From Sulfurimonas sp. HSL3-2 (GTDB lineage: Bacteria; Campylobacterota; Campylobacteria; Campylobacterales; Sulfurimonadaceae), in the NCBI RefSeq assembly GCF_039645965.1, contig NZ_CP147917.1, forward strand, positions 806,001 through 870,000: DNA of 64,000 bases, read 5' to 3'. Below the pieces are notes generated by a model. It ran no database searches. It was given only the letters and a program-made list of their open reading frames with translations, and was not told where the DNA came from. Position numbers and translations under genes: made by a program. Numbering within the stretch: position 1 is the first letter of the stretch; each line of letters begins with the position of its first letter. Of the stretch, positions 17,643 to 25,465 are shown piece after piece.

Positions 17643-18401
17643 TCAGTAAAGTGCATCAATATTATCACTGCCGCACTCTAACTCTTTAAGCCAGTCAAGG
17701 AAAAGTCGGACATTTTCACCTTCAAAAAGAAGTCCGTGCTGCGGTGCTATGATCTCGACATCAAGTTTTTCAACATGATTTACCCATGCGCGGCAAAGCT
17801 TGTTTGAACCCATATATCTTTTATGAAAGCCCTCTAGATACACTTTATGCTCATCGAAGTTTTGGACATGTTTATAGTCATCGTCCATATTGACGATAGC
17901 CGCACCGATATCCCCTGAAAAGAGTATCTTCGATGCTGAGTCGTACATCGAGAAGTTCCCCGGTGAATGCAGAAAGTGTGCAGGGACAAACTGAAGATAG
18001 TTGTCACCGAAGTTTATTTTTGCACCATGATCGGCAAGCGGCATGATCCTGCTCATATCTAAAAAACCGTAGTGGCTCATAAATCTGACCCAAAGGGCTG
18101 AGATGATGAACTTTGCAGAGGTACTTACACTCCACTGTGTGATCGAACCTGATACGTCGGGATCTTGATGTGAGAGAAAGATGAACTTGATATTTTCAAG
18201 CGGAACATACTTGCTTACGGCTTCGCTGAGTTCGTCAAAGATCGCTTCGCTTCCCGGATCTATCAGGACACCCGTATTTTTTTGTACTATCAGATACTGG
18301 TTTACAGACAGATATGAGTCTTCCTGAGATTCATCGTCAAAACTAAACATAATAAATTTATGAACACCGTTGTCAAATAAGACCTTCTCTTTGTTTGCCA
18401 T
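17643..18401 (-). CDS. ODP-type (flavodiiron-like) metallo-beta-lactamase-fold protein
   Basis: This 252-residue protein resembles the diiron domain of flavodiiron proteins but lacks a flavodoxin domain, as in stand-alone ODP oxygen-binding proteins. The diiron ligands line up: H78, D80 and D82 (LSHQDPD), H145 (HFLHSPGN), D164 (SGDIG) and H222 (PQHG). Known ODP proteins reversibly bind or sense O2, some within chemotaxis systems. The gene follows the receiver-PilZ gene by 1 bp, so the two are probably one transcript linking oxygen sensing to a c-di-GMP-type output. That functional link is inferred. Confidence 0.85.
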   Translation of the reverse strand: MANKEKVLFDNGVHKFIMFSFDDESQEDSYLSVNQYLIVQKNTGVLIDPGSEAIFDELSEAVSKYVPLENIKFIFLSHQDPDVSGSITQWSVSTSAKFIISALWVRFMSHYGFLDMSRIMPLADHGAKINFGDNYLQFVPAHFLHSPGNFSMYDSASKILFSGDIGAAIVNMDDDYKHVQNFDEHKVYLEGFHKRYMGSNKLCRAWVNHVEKLDVEIIAPQHGLLFEGENVRLFLDWLKELECGSDNIDALY

Positions 18402-18402
18402 T

Positions 18403-19896
18403 TTACAATCCTTTAAATTCCCGAATTAAAGCCATCTGCCGCTTTGCTATATATTTTATGAGTGCACTCTTTTGGTCAAATCCAAAATCCATCATAAAAA
18501 CTATACTATAACTATCATCATATTCATCTTCTCTTAAATATCTGCCCTTCGATCCGATCGCTACAGGTTCCGTATCGTAATTGAGTATGATCTCGATATA
18601 TATTTCACTCCCTTCTTTATGTATTCCCGCAGGCAGAGCATCGAGTTTGAGTTTAACGGCATCCACGGAGATATCTTTGATCGAGATATCACCGCCGTAA
18701 TTATGGTCGTTTACCGACAATGTGACACTGTAGTTATCATCAGGTCTGACACGGACATTCTTTCTGGTGATAGGCGATGTTTCTATAAAGTAGAAGCTTC
18801 TAAACTCTGCTAATTGGTTTGTGAACTCTATCTTCGCGATGTTCTCACAGATGATAGAGTGCGGCAGTGTCTCCGAGACGATAACTACTCTTTTCTCATT
18901 TTGTATCGCTTTTAACTGCATCTGATTTGTCTTTAAGACAATATGTGTTTCATCTATGTCGACGATGATCCCGTGATTTGTGATGCTTAGGCCTTTATAA
19001 TAGTTATGCATTTGAAGTTTTGCGGTATTTTCTTTAAGAACGGTCAGAAGGTTGATCATATACCCTCTCTCTTCCTCTTTCTTTGTATCTACCTCTTTGC
19101 TATACAGGTGCATAAGATTTAACTGGGTAATGTTGTCAAGCGAGATGATGACGTGAGTATCGTCATCGGGTATGGTCTTATACTTTAGAAGAAAATGGTT
19201 TATGTTCTCATCTTTGTCTTTCATCTCTACATTAAATATGTTTTGCTCGCTGGAGTAAATCTTTTCCTTCCAGCTAATGTTCGCATCATTGTATAAAAAA
19301 CCCTCATGTTTTAAAAACAGAGCACCGAAGTCTGAGCACTTATCATTAAACTCTTCAATCGTGTTCACATTGAAAAAATCTAAAAATACTTTGTTGGCCA
19401 TGATGGGAGTATCTTCATTGAGCATCAAGACCATAACGCTCTGATTGTCTAGAAGTTTGTTCTGCTGTGTTGAAAATATCTGTTTGTTCTGTTCATCTTT
19501 TATCTCTTTAATTGCAAGAGAAAGTGTATTGAGCAGTTCCGATACGTTTATGGGTTTTTTGATAAATCTGAATATCTTTAAGTTGATGTAGTGTTTGAGG
19601 ATCTCTTTTTCATCATGTGCGGAGATTATGATGATCTTTGTTTGAGGTGATATCTTTTTGACCTCTTTGCTCAGCTCCAGACCGTTCATCTTAGGCATGT
19701 TGATATCGGTGATAAGAATGTCCGGATTGTGCTTTTTAAACTGTTCTAGACCGGCTTCTCCATCTTCGGCAGCGTATACGTCACGAAAGAGCTTGCGAAA
19801 AAGAATAGAACCGTTGTTGAGAAGTTTAGGATCGTCTTCAACATATAAGACAGATATCCCTGTACCTCTAAGCTTTAGCTTTTTTAGATCGATCAT
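18403..19896 (-). CDS. Response regulator with receiver, PAS-like and PilZ domains
   Basis: The receiver domain (about 12-130) has the acidic pair D21/D22, phospho-acceptor D64 (LITDINMPKMNG) and the KKP motif. A PAS-like middle part (about 155-270) and a PilZN/YcgR-like segment (about 300-380) follow. The C-terminal PilZ domain (about 385-495) has RKNVRVR matching RxxxR, and KDISVDAVK matching the D-x-S-x-x-G motif with Ala for Gly. It may couple phosphorylation to c-di-GMP binding. I chose ATG 19896 because the GTG two codons earlier forms part of the ribosome-binding site (AGAGGTG). It has no adjacent histidine kinase and is followed directly by the ODP gene. Confidence 0.82.
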   Translation of the reverse strand: MIDLKKLKLRGTGISVLYVEDDPKLLNNGSILFRKLFRDVYAAEDGEAGLEQFKKHNPDILITDINMPKMNGLELSKEVKKISPQTKIIIISAHDEKEILKHYINLKIFRFIKKPINVSELLNTLSLAIKEIKDEQNKQIFSTQQNKLLDNQSVMVLMLNEDTPIMANKVFLDFFNVNTIEEFNDKCSDFGALFLKHEGFLYNDANISWKEKIYSSEQNIFNVEMKDKDENINHFLLKYKTIPDDDTHVIISLDNITQLNLMHLYSKEVDTKKEEERGYMINLLTVLKENTAKLQMHNYYKGLSITNHGIIVDIDETHIVLKTNQMQLKAIQNEKRVVIVSETLPHSIICENIAKIEFTNQLAEFRSFYFIETSPITRKNVRVRPDDNYSVTLSVNDHNYGGDISIKDISVDAVKLKLDALPAGIHKEGSEIYIEIILNYDTEPVAIGSKGRYLREDEYDDSYSIVFMMDFGFDQKSALIKYIAKRQMALIREFKGL

Positions 19897-19970
19897 AATC
19901 ACCTCTGTTGAGAGAGATTGTAGAATAGTATTTATTATAGGAAAATTAAAGAGGAGAGTTTACGTAGTAG

Positions 19971-19997
19971 TTACATGTAAGAAAGACTTACATGTAA
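19971..19997 (-). repeat. TTACATGTAA inverted pair forming a hairpin behind sorB copy 1 (copies 5 and 6)
   Basis: Two exact copies (19971-19980 and 19988-19997) extend to 11-bp perfectly complementary arms around the 5-nt loop AAAGA. The hairpin starts 17 bp behind the sorB1 stop in the direction of transcription. No T-run follows, so a classical terminator is uncertain. Confidence 0.8.
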
Positions 19998-20013
19998 CCG
20001 ATATAAAGATTTC

Positions 20014-20313
20014 TTATTTACCGTTTCCGTAGTGTTTAGCAAGGTAGTTTACGATGATCTTTGCATCATTGTCAGCGATAGGCGCTTTAAAGTGTGTTAT
20101 CATCTTGTCTACTTTACCTTTCCAAAATGCGCGAGACTGCGGACCTTGGTTTGTAATATATCCAAAAGAGTGACACATCAAGCAGTTTGCGTTTACTTCG
20201 TCAAACCCTTTACCCATCTTGATCTCATAAGAGATATAAGGAACTTCGACAGGTTTACTTACCTGTGCGAACATTGCTGCACAAAATGCTAGTATTAATA
20301 ATAATTTTTTCAT
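20014..20313 (-). CDS. sorB: Sulfite dehydrogenase cytochrome c subunit, copy 1 (SorB-like)
   Basis: This 99-residue periplasmic c-type cytochrome has an N-terminal signal peptide (MKKLLLILAFCAAMFA) and one haem site, C44-x-x-C47-H48 (NCLMCH). It takes electrons from the SorA molybdenum subunit encoded 11 bp upstream and passes them to the respiratory chain. The C terminus (IIVNYLAKHYGNGK) is nearly the same as in the second copy. A TTACATGTAA hairpin lies directly behind the gene. The assignment is strong because of the adjacent SorA gene; the symbol is by analogy. Confidence 0.85.
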   Translation of the reverse strand: MKKLLLILAFCAAMFAQVSKPVEVPYISYEIKMGKGFDEVNANCLMCHSFGYITNQGPQSRAFWKGKVDKMITHFKAPIADNDAKIIVNYLAKHYGNGK

Positions 20314-20324
20314 CCATTCTCCCT

Positions 20325-21530
20325 TTATACGACTTTGATAGTTACTACGTCGATACCGTTGAATTTATATCCGCCGTGGTTCCATTTAACATCTTTTGTA
20401 AGAGGCTGCTCATTACCCAGTTTGTCTACCGCTTTTGCCATGATCTTGACTTCACCGTAAGTCTCAGGTTTAAAGCTGTATCTAAATCCTCTGTACGCAT
20501 AACGTCCAGCTTTACCGTCATCTAGTTTAGCTGCATCCCAAGTTTTACCGCCGTCTAAAGATATAAACACATCTTTGATACCTATACCGCTGTCAAATGC
20601 GACACCGCGTACGACTAGTTGTGAACCGTATGCTACGACTTCGCCGTTTGTCGGGAAACCTATAACAGATTTTACGTTCATAGTAGTAATAGGTTTAGTC
20701 GTCTTAAATTTATGATCAGGAGTCTCAGACTCAGTTTCATTGTCCGGAACACGGTAAGCGACATCCATAAAGAACAGGCTTTTGTATTTGTCAGTAACCG
20801 TGATATTGCTAAGCATCTTAACCCAGCTGTCAGAGTAGTAACCAGGAAGAACAAGACGTACAGGGTATCCGTTTAGGTAAGGAAGGTCTTCACCGTTCAT
20901 CTCATACGCAACGATAACGTGATCATCCAGTTCGCTTAGGTGAAGTTCACGTACAAAGTTTGGAGTCTCATAGTATGCAGCATTGTCCATACCGTTGAAT
21001 CCGATCCACTCAGAATCTTTTTTAAGTCCTGCACGGTGAAGTAGGTCACTAAGTCTTACACCTTTCCATTTTGCACAACCCATAGCACCGCTACCCCATT
21101 GGATACCGCCAGTGATTGGTTGAAATGCTGAACGGCTGTTTCCGCCACACTGCAGTACTGCAGTAACTTCGACTTGCTCAAAATCCTCTTTTAACTGTTT
21201 TAGAGTCACTTGGTAAGGAGTCTTAACCAAACCGTTAATAGAGATCGTGAATTTGTCCGGATCATTATGAGTCGGGATCTCAGGAAGATGCCATCTGACA
21301 AAGAACTGGTCATTTGGAGTGATAGCTTGTGTGAAAACATCACGCGGTGCTTCAAGTAGAGGCGGACGATCCGAGTATGTGATCATCGGTCTTTTCTCTG
21401 GAAAATTTATTTTAGATATTGGTCTATTGTCTACAGGTTGTCTGGTGGCTACAGTACTACCAAAGGCGCTACTGCCCACAGTAGCGGCCCCAACAACAGC
21501 AGCAGTTTTAAAGAAATCTCTTCTTTTCAT
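20325..21530 (-). CDS. sorA: Sulfite dehydrogenase molybdopterin subunit, copy 1 (SorA-like)
   Basis: This is a periplasmic sulfite-oxidase-family enzyme that oxidises sulfite to sulfate. It begins with a Tat signal (MKRRDFFKTAAVVGAATVG) and has the molybdenum ligand Cys128 in LQCGGNSRSAF. The family GxxWGxGAMGCAKWKGV block and the C-terminal dimerisation domain with SLDGGKTW are also present. At 401 residues it has the SorA length, without a haem b5 domain. The next gene encodes its cytochrome. It is a tandem paralogue of the gene at 22006-23208, with the first 24 residues identical. Confidence 0.93.
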   Translation of the reverse strand: MKRRDFFKTAAVVGAATVGSSAFGSTVATRQPVDNRPISKINFPEKRPMITYSDRPPLLEAPRDVFTQAITPNDQFFVRWHLPEIPTHNDPDKFTISINGLVKTPYQVTLKQLKEDFEQVEVTAVLQCGGNSRSAFQPITGGIQWGSGAMGCAKWKGVRLSDLLHRAGLKKDSEWIGFNGMDNAAYYETPNFVRELHLSELDDHVIVAYEMNGEDLPYLNGYPVRLVLPGYYSDSWVKMLSNITVTDKYKSLFFMDVAYRVPDNETESETPDHKFKTTKPITTMNVKSVIGFPTNGEVVAYGSQLVVRGVAFDSGIGIKDVFISLDGGKTWDAAKLDDGKAGRYAYRGFRYSFKPETYGEVKIMAKAVDKLGNEQPLTKDVKWNHGGYKFNGIDVVTIKVV

Positions 21531-21590
21531 ATTATTTGCTCCTTATTTTTTGGAATTTTATCATAAAAAGTTGATAAATAGCTAAGTAGA

Positions 21591-21628
21591 TTTCTTAATG
21601 TTTTATTCAATTTTTCTGTATAAATTAT
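21591..21628 (-). promoter_or_regulatory. Conserved upstream block of sorA copy 1 (putative LysR operator)
   Basis: This block shares the core ATTCAATTTTT-n-TGTATA, followed by an AATTAT segment, and a preceding TTAAT with the region upstream of sorA copy 2. It lies 60 bp before the sorA1 ATG. Conservation outside coding sequence suggests a common regulator site, plausibly for the LysR protein at 23338. The similarity may in part be a relic of the duplication. Confidence 0.55.
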
Positions 21629-21644
21629 CCATATAAAAGAAGGA

Positions 21645-21673
21645 TTACATGTAAGAATATCTCTTACATGTAA
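21645..21673 (-). repeat. TTACATGTAA inverted pair forming a hairpin behind sorB copy 2 (copies 7 and 8)
   Basis: Exact copies at 21645-21654 and 21664-21673 extend to 12-bp perfect arms around a 5-nt loop (ATATC). The hairpin starts 17 bp behind the sorB2 stop, the same spacing as at sorB1. A moderately T-rich stretch follows on the minus strand. Confidence 0.8.
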
Positions 21674-21690
21674 AATAGAAAAGCTAAAAA

Positions 21691-21993
21691 CTACTTGCCG
21701 TTTCCGTAAGTAGTAGAAAGGTAGCCTACGATAGTAGGTATATCTTCAGGAGCGATAGGAGCTTTGAAGGCATTGATCATCTTATGGACCTTTTCATCCC
21801 AAAACTTGTGTGACTGGTTTCCTTGATTGAGAATATATCCAAAAGAGTGACACATGGAACAGTTGGCCTGAACACTATCGAGGCCTTTTCCATCTTTTAG
21901 TGTATATGGCACATCGGGTGATACTATGTCTTGGCTTACCTGCGCCATCAATGGCGAGAGAGCTAAAGCTGTACTAAATATGATTTTTTTCAT
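21691..21993 (-). CDS. sorB: Sulfite dehydrogenase cytochrome c subunit, copy 2 (SorB-like)
   Basis: This 100-residue c-type cytochrome is a paralogue of the one at 20014-20313. It has a signal peptide (MKKIIFSTALALSPLMA) and one haem site, C45-x-x-C48-H49 (NCSMCH). The block around the haem (ANCxMCHSFGYIxNQG) and the C-terminal TYGNGK are shared between the copies. The signal peptides and inter-motif residues differ, so the duplication is not recent. It follows its SorA partner by 12 bp. Confidence 0.85.
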   Translation of the reverse strand: MKKIIFSTALALSPLMAQVSQDIVSPDVPYTLKDGKGLDSVQANCSMCHSFGYILNQGNQSHKFWDEKVHKMINAFKAPIAPEDIPTIVGYLSTTYGNGK

Positions 21994-22005
21994 GTAATAC
22001 TCCTT

Positions 22006-23208
22006 TTATACAATTTTGATCGTGACCATATCGATACCGTTGAACATATATCCGCCTCTATCCCAAGGGACATCTTTAGCAAGCGGCTGTTCGTTTCCTA
22101 AATAGTCTATTGCTTTTGCCATGATTGAAAGTTTCCCTTTTTTGTTTGGTCTAAAACTAAATCTGAAAGCTCTGTAAGCATAGCGTCCGTTGTCTATACC
22201 TAACATTGCTTCTTCCCATGTTTTTCCATTATCAAGAGAGATAAGGACTTTTTCTACACCGATACCGCCGTCAAAAGTGACACCGCGTACGACAAGCTGA
22301 GACTGAAACTCTACTTCTGCACCGTCATCAGGGAAACCGATGAAAGATTTGATATTCATCCTTGTGATCGGTTTTGTCATTTTTGCTAAATGATCCGGTG
22401 TCTCTCCGTGTGTCGCATTGGCAGCAATACGGTACGCTTTATCCATAAAGAACAGTGGCGTATGATCTTTGGTTACAACGATATCCTTGATCATTTTTAC
22501 CCAGCTGTCAGAGTAGTATCCGGGAACGATCAGACGGGTTGGAAAACCGTTGAGATATGGAAGGTCCTCATCGTTCATCTGGTATGCGATCATAACATCT
22601 TCATTCAGTTCATCAAGATTGAGTTCGCGCACAAAGTCAGGTGTTTTATCATAAGCCGGTTTTTCCATACCGTTGAAGTTCACCCAGTGAGAATCTGCTT
22701 TCATACCTGCACGTTTGAGGACGTCTTTTAATCTTACACCTTTCCATTTTGCACATCCCATCGCGCCGCTGCCCCATTGGACACCGCCTGTTATCGGGAC
22801 AAATGCTGAACGGCTGTTTCCGCCACACTGAACAACAGCCGTGACCTCTATTTGTTCAAAATCTTCTTTTAGTTTTCTGAGGGTCAGTTCATAAGGCTTA
22901 GCCACATTTCCGCTAATTTTAATAGCGTATTTCTCAGTATCTATCAATGTCGGAATTTCCGGAAGATGCCATCTTACGAAGAATTCATCGTTTGGAGTGA
23001 TGACTTGAGAAAATGTCGAACGCGGCGCTTCAAGAAGCGGAGGGCGGTTCGAGTGAGTGATCATCGGTCTCTTTTCCGGAAAGTTGATCTTTTGCGGTTT
23101 TCTGCTGTCAATAGGCTCTCGCATAGCTACACTGCTGCCAAATGCACTGCTGCCGACTGTTGCAGCACCTACAACAGCAGCGGTCTTAAAGAAATCTCTT
23201 CTTTTCAT
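22006..23208 (-). CDS. sorA: Sulfite dehydrogenase molybdopterin subunit, copy 2 (SorA-like)
   Basis: This is the second SorA paralogue, 400 residues, with the same Tat leader (MKRRDFFKTAAVVGAATVG) and the molybdenum ligand Cys128 in VQCGGNSRSAF. The domain order is identical to copy 1, with substitutions spread throughout, notably around 85-115 and 270-300. Both copies keep the catalytic residues I can recognise, so both are likely functional. It is transcribed divergently from the LysR gene with a 129-bp shared promoter region, and its own sorB follows. Confidence 0.93.
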   Translation of the reverse strand: MKRRDFFKTAAVVGAATVGSSAFGSSVAMREPIDSRKPQKINFPEKRPMITHSNRPPLLEAPRSTFSQVITPNDEFFVRWHLPEIPTLIDTEKYAIKISGNVAKPYELTLRKLKEDFEQIEVTAVVQCGGNSRSAFVPITGGVQWGSGAMGCAKWKGVRLKDVLKRAGMKADSHWVNFNGMEKPAYDKTPDFVRELNLDELNEDVMIAYQMNDEDLPYLNGFPTRLIVPGYYSDSWVKMIKDIVVTKDHTPLFFMDKAYRIAANATHGETPDHLAKMTKPITRMNIKSFIGFPDDGAEVEFQSQLVVRGVTFDGGIGVEKVLISLDNGKTWEEAMLGIDNGRYAYRAFRFSFRPNKKGKLSIMAKAIDYLGNEQPLAKDVPWDRGGYMFNGIDMVTIKIV

Positions 23209-23276
23209 CTATATGCTCCTTAATTTTTTTGTCTCGAAAATAGTGTAACAGAGAAAAGTAATTAAGCAAAAGTAAA

Positions 23277-23316
23277 TTTTTTAATCATAATATTCAATTT
23301 TTTTGTATATAATTAT
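23277..23316. promoter_or_regulatory. Conserved block between sorA copy 2 and lysR (putative LysR operator)
   Basis: This block shares the core ATTCAATTTTT-n-TGTATA and flanking TTAAT and AATTAT segments with the sorA1 upstream block. It lies 68 bp from the sorA2 start and about 21 bp from the LysR start. That is the usual place for a LysR-type regulator to bind and control both the divergent target and itself. Confidence 0.6.
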
Positions 23317-23337
23317 GGAAGTTATAAAGGATGTCTT

Positions 23338-24210
23338 ATGTTTACACTAAAACAACTTGAAGTTTTTATGTCTCTGGCACAGAAGCAAAAGGTAATCGAC
23401 GTGGCCACGGAATTCAATATGAGTCAGTCTGCCATATCGATGTCGATAAAAGAGTTAGAGAAGATAGTCGGTGAAAACCTTTTTGAAAGAATAGGGAAAA
23501 GATTGACCTTAAATGAAAGAGGCGTGCTTTTTTTAGAACAGATATCTACGCATATAGATGCTTTGGAAAAAGTCTATGCAAACTTTTCATCTCAAAAAAT
23601 CGAAGGGAGTCTGCGTATATGCGCCAGTGTCACTATAAGCAACTATCTTTTACCGGGGTATATAGATGAGTACAGCCGTATCCATCAAAATGTAAAGTTC
23701 TCTCTGAAATCTGCGAACACGAATGATGTTATCCGTATGATAAAAGAGGGCATATATGATATAGGTTTTATCGAAGATAAATGTAATGACGAAGCCCTTA
23801 CATGTAAGCAGATTGCGACAGACGAGCTTGTCGTAGTCACATCAAATACAGAACTTGCAGCGGCAGAGAGTCATTATATAGATGCACTTTCAGGTATGCA
23901 GTGGATCATGAGAGAGGTCGGTTCAGGGACAAGGGCTGTGTTTTTAGATGCGATCGCACCCGAAACCATAAACATATATATGGAGTTCGATCATACCGAG
24001 ACGATAAAGAAGTTCTTGAAACTAAGCCCGAACTATATAAGCTGTCTTCCTAAGATATCCGTAGAAAAAGAGTTGCAGGACGGTTCACTGTTTGAACTTC
24101 CTATCCGCGGTTATCGTTTTGACAGGGATTTTATACTTATAATGAGAAAAGATAAAAAAGTCAGTATGCTGGTAGATGATTTTACGAAGTTCATATCTAA
24201 TTCGATATAA
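23338..24210 (+). CDS. LysR family transcriptional regulator next to the sulfite dehydrogenase genes
   Basis: This 290-residue LysR-type regulator has an N-terminal winged helix-turn-helix (FTLKQLEVFMSLAQ, then FNMSQSAISMSIKELE). A periplasmic-binding-protein-like effector domain spans about 90-290, with the usual LRICASVTISNYLLPGYI opening. Its divergent orientation to sorA copy 2, and the shared motif upstream of both sorA genes, suggest that it controls sulfite oxidation, with sulfite or a related sulfur compound as a possible effector. One TTACATGTAA palindrome lies within the coding region. Confidence 0.9.
   Translation: MFTLKQLEVFMSLAQKQKVIDVATEFNMSQSAISMSIKELEKIVGENLFERIGKRLTLNERGVLFLEQISTHIDALEKVYANFSSQKIEGSLRICASVTISNYLLPGYIDEYSRIHQNVKFSLKSANTNDVIRMIKEGIYDIGFIEDKCNDEALTCKQIATDELVVVTSNTELAAAESHYIDALSGMQWIMREVGSGTRAVFLDAIAPETINIYMEFDHTETIKKFLKLSPNYISCLPKISVEKELQDGSLFELPIRGYRFDRDFILIMRKDKKVSMLVDDFTKFISNSI
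23798..23807. repeat. TTACATGTAA palindrome (copy 9, within the LysR gene)
   Basis: Exact copy with the fuller 12-bp form CTTACATGTAAG, inside the effector-domain coding sequence. Confidence 0.85.
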
Positions 24211-24243
24211 TTCGTTATTAAAGAAATAAAAGGTCTGTCAGTC

Positions 24244-25173
24244 ATGCAAAATATCCCTCATATTCCGGTCTTATATCGAGAAGTCCTAGAAGCTTTTGAC
24301 GATGTGGACAGCGGGATAATCATAGACTGTACGATGGGGTACGGCGGACACTCCTCACTGCTTTTGGAAAATAAGCCCAATATCAAGCTTATCGGCATAG
24401 ACCAAGACCAGACGGCTATCGACTTCTCGACTGAGCGTTTAGAGCCTTTTAAAGAGAGAGTAGAGATCAAAAAGGGTCGTTTTTCCAAAGTGATTAAAGA
24501 GATCTTACAAAACAACGATGTAAAAGAGATAAAAGGGATTCTTGCCGATATCGGCGTCTCTTCACTTCAGCTTGATCAAAAAGAGAGAGGATTTTCATAT
24601 GAGAGTGACAATCTCGATATGAGGATGGATAAAGACGCTCCGCTAAGTGCATCGGATGTCATAAACAACTACTCTGTCGTCGAGCTGGAGAGGATCATAA
24701 GAGATTACGGCGAGATGAGAAACTATAAACAGATAGCCTCTTTTATCGTAAACAACCGCCCGTTTCATTCTGCAAAAGAGCTGAGTGATAAACTCAGACA
24801 TCTTCTGCCTCACGGTAAGAAGATCCATCCTGCGACTCTATTGATGCAGGCGATCCGCATTGAAGTAAATGATGAGCTTGGAGAGTTAAATACACTCTTG
24901 GATGAGATACAAAATATTGGACTTGTCGATACGGATGTGGCGATCATCTCGTTTCATTCACTTGAAGACAGGATCGTAAAACAGAGGTTTTCAGAGTGGA
25001 GCAAAAACTGTATATGCCCGCCTGAAGCATTCAGATGTACATGCAGCAGAGACAACGCGATAGGCAAACCGAAATCCAAGAAGCCTATAACGGCACAAAA
25101 TGATGAGTTAAAACAAAATCCAAGAAGCCGAAGTGCGAAGCTGAGAGTTTTTAAAATAAAGAAGATGAAGTAA
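24244..25173 (+). CDS. rsmH: 16S rRNA (cytosine(1402)-N(4))-methyltransferase
   Basis: RsmH (MraW) methylates C1402 of 16S rRNA in the decoding centre. The SAM-binding motif is DCTMGYGGHSSLLL (about 29-42), and the family motifs GILADIGVSSLQLD, RGFSY and SFHSLEDRIVKQ are all present. The length (309) is normal. As in many bacteria it is followed at once by an FtsL-like gene, here 4 bp downstream, but the rest of the classical dcw cluster is absent; ftsA and ftsZ lie about 10 kb away. Confidence 0.97.
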   Translation: MQNIPHIPVLYREVLEAFDDVDSGIIIDCTMGYGGHSSLLLENKPNIKLIGIDQDQTAIDFSTERLEPFKERVEIKKGRFSKVIKEILQNNDVKEIKGILADIGVSSLQLDQKERGFSYESDNLDMRMDKDAPLSASDVINNYSVVELERIIRDYGEMRNYKQIASFIVNNRPFHSAKELSDKLRHLLPHGKKIHPATLLMQAIRIEVNDELGELNTLLDEIQNIGLVDTDVAIISFHSLEDRIVKQRFSEWSKNCICPPEAFRCTCSRDNAIGKPKSKKPITAQNDELKQNPRSRSAKLRVFKIKKMK

Positions 25174-25177
25174 AGAG

Positions 25178-25456
25178 ATGAGTGAAAAAAATGAGATTTT
25201 AGATGAGGTTTCATCTGTCATAAAACCAAGAAAGAGTTTAGATCTAAGATATCTGCTGCAGTTACTGTTGATAATCTCTTTAGTCTTTGTGACAGTCTTT
25301 CCAAAGATGTATCTACAGCATGAGATCTATTATAAAAGCAGGGAGATAGCAAAACTGCAGCGTGAATATGACTCTTTAAAAGAGGAAAATGAGATTATTA
25401 ATGCTAAAGTAGAGGCGATCAAGTTTAAAAACCAGATCTTAGACACTATATTTTAG
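25178..25456 (+). CDS. FtsL/DivIC-like cell division protein
   Basis: This 92-residue bitopic protein has a cytoplasmic segment of about 25 residues, one membrane helix (LLQLLLIISLVFVTVF, about 27-42) and a periplasmic leucine-zipper-like coiled coil (EIAKLQREYDSLKEENEI). That topology, and its position directly behind rsmH, are the hallmarks of FtsL. FtsL sequences diverge strongly, so the call rests mostly on topology and position. The ribosome-binding site overlaps the end of rsmH. Confidence 0.75.
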   Translation: MSEKNEILDEVSSVIKPRKSLDLRYLLQLLLIISLVFVTVFPKMYLQHEIYYKSREIAKLQREYDSLKEENEIINAKVEAIKFKNQILDTIF

Positions 25457-25465
25457 GAAGCTGAT

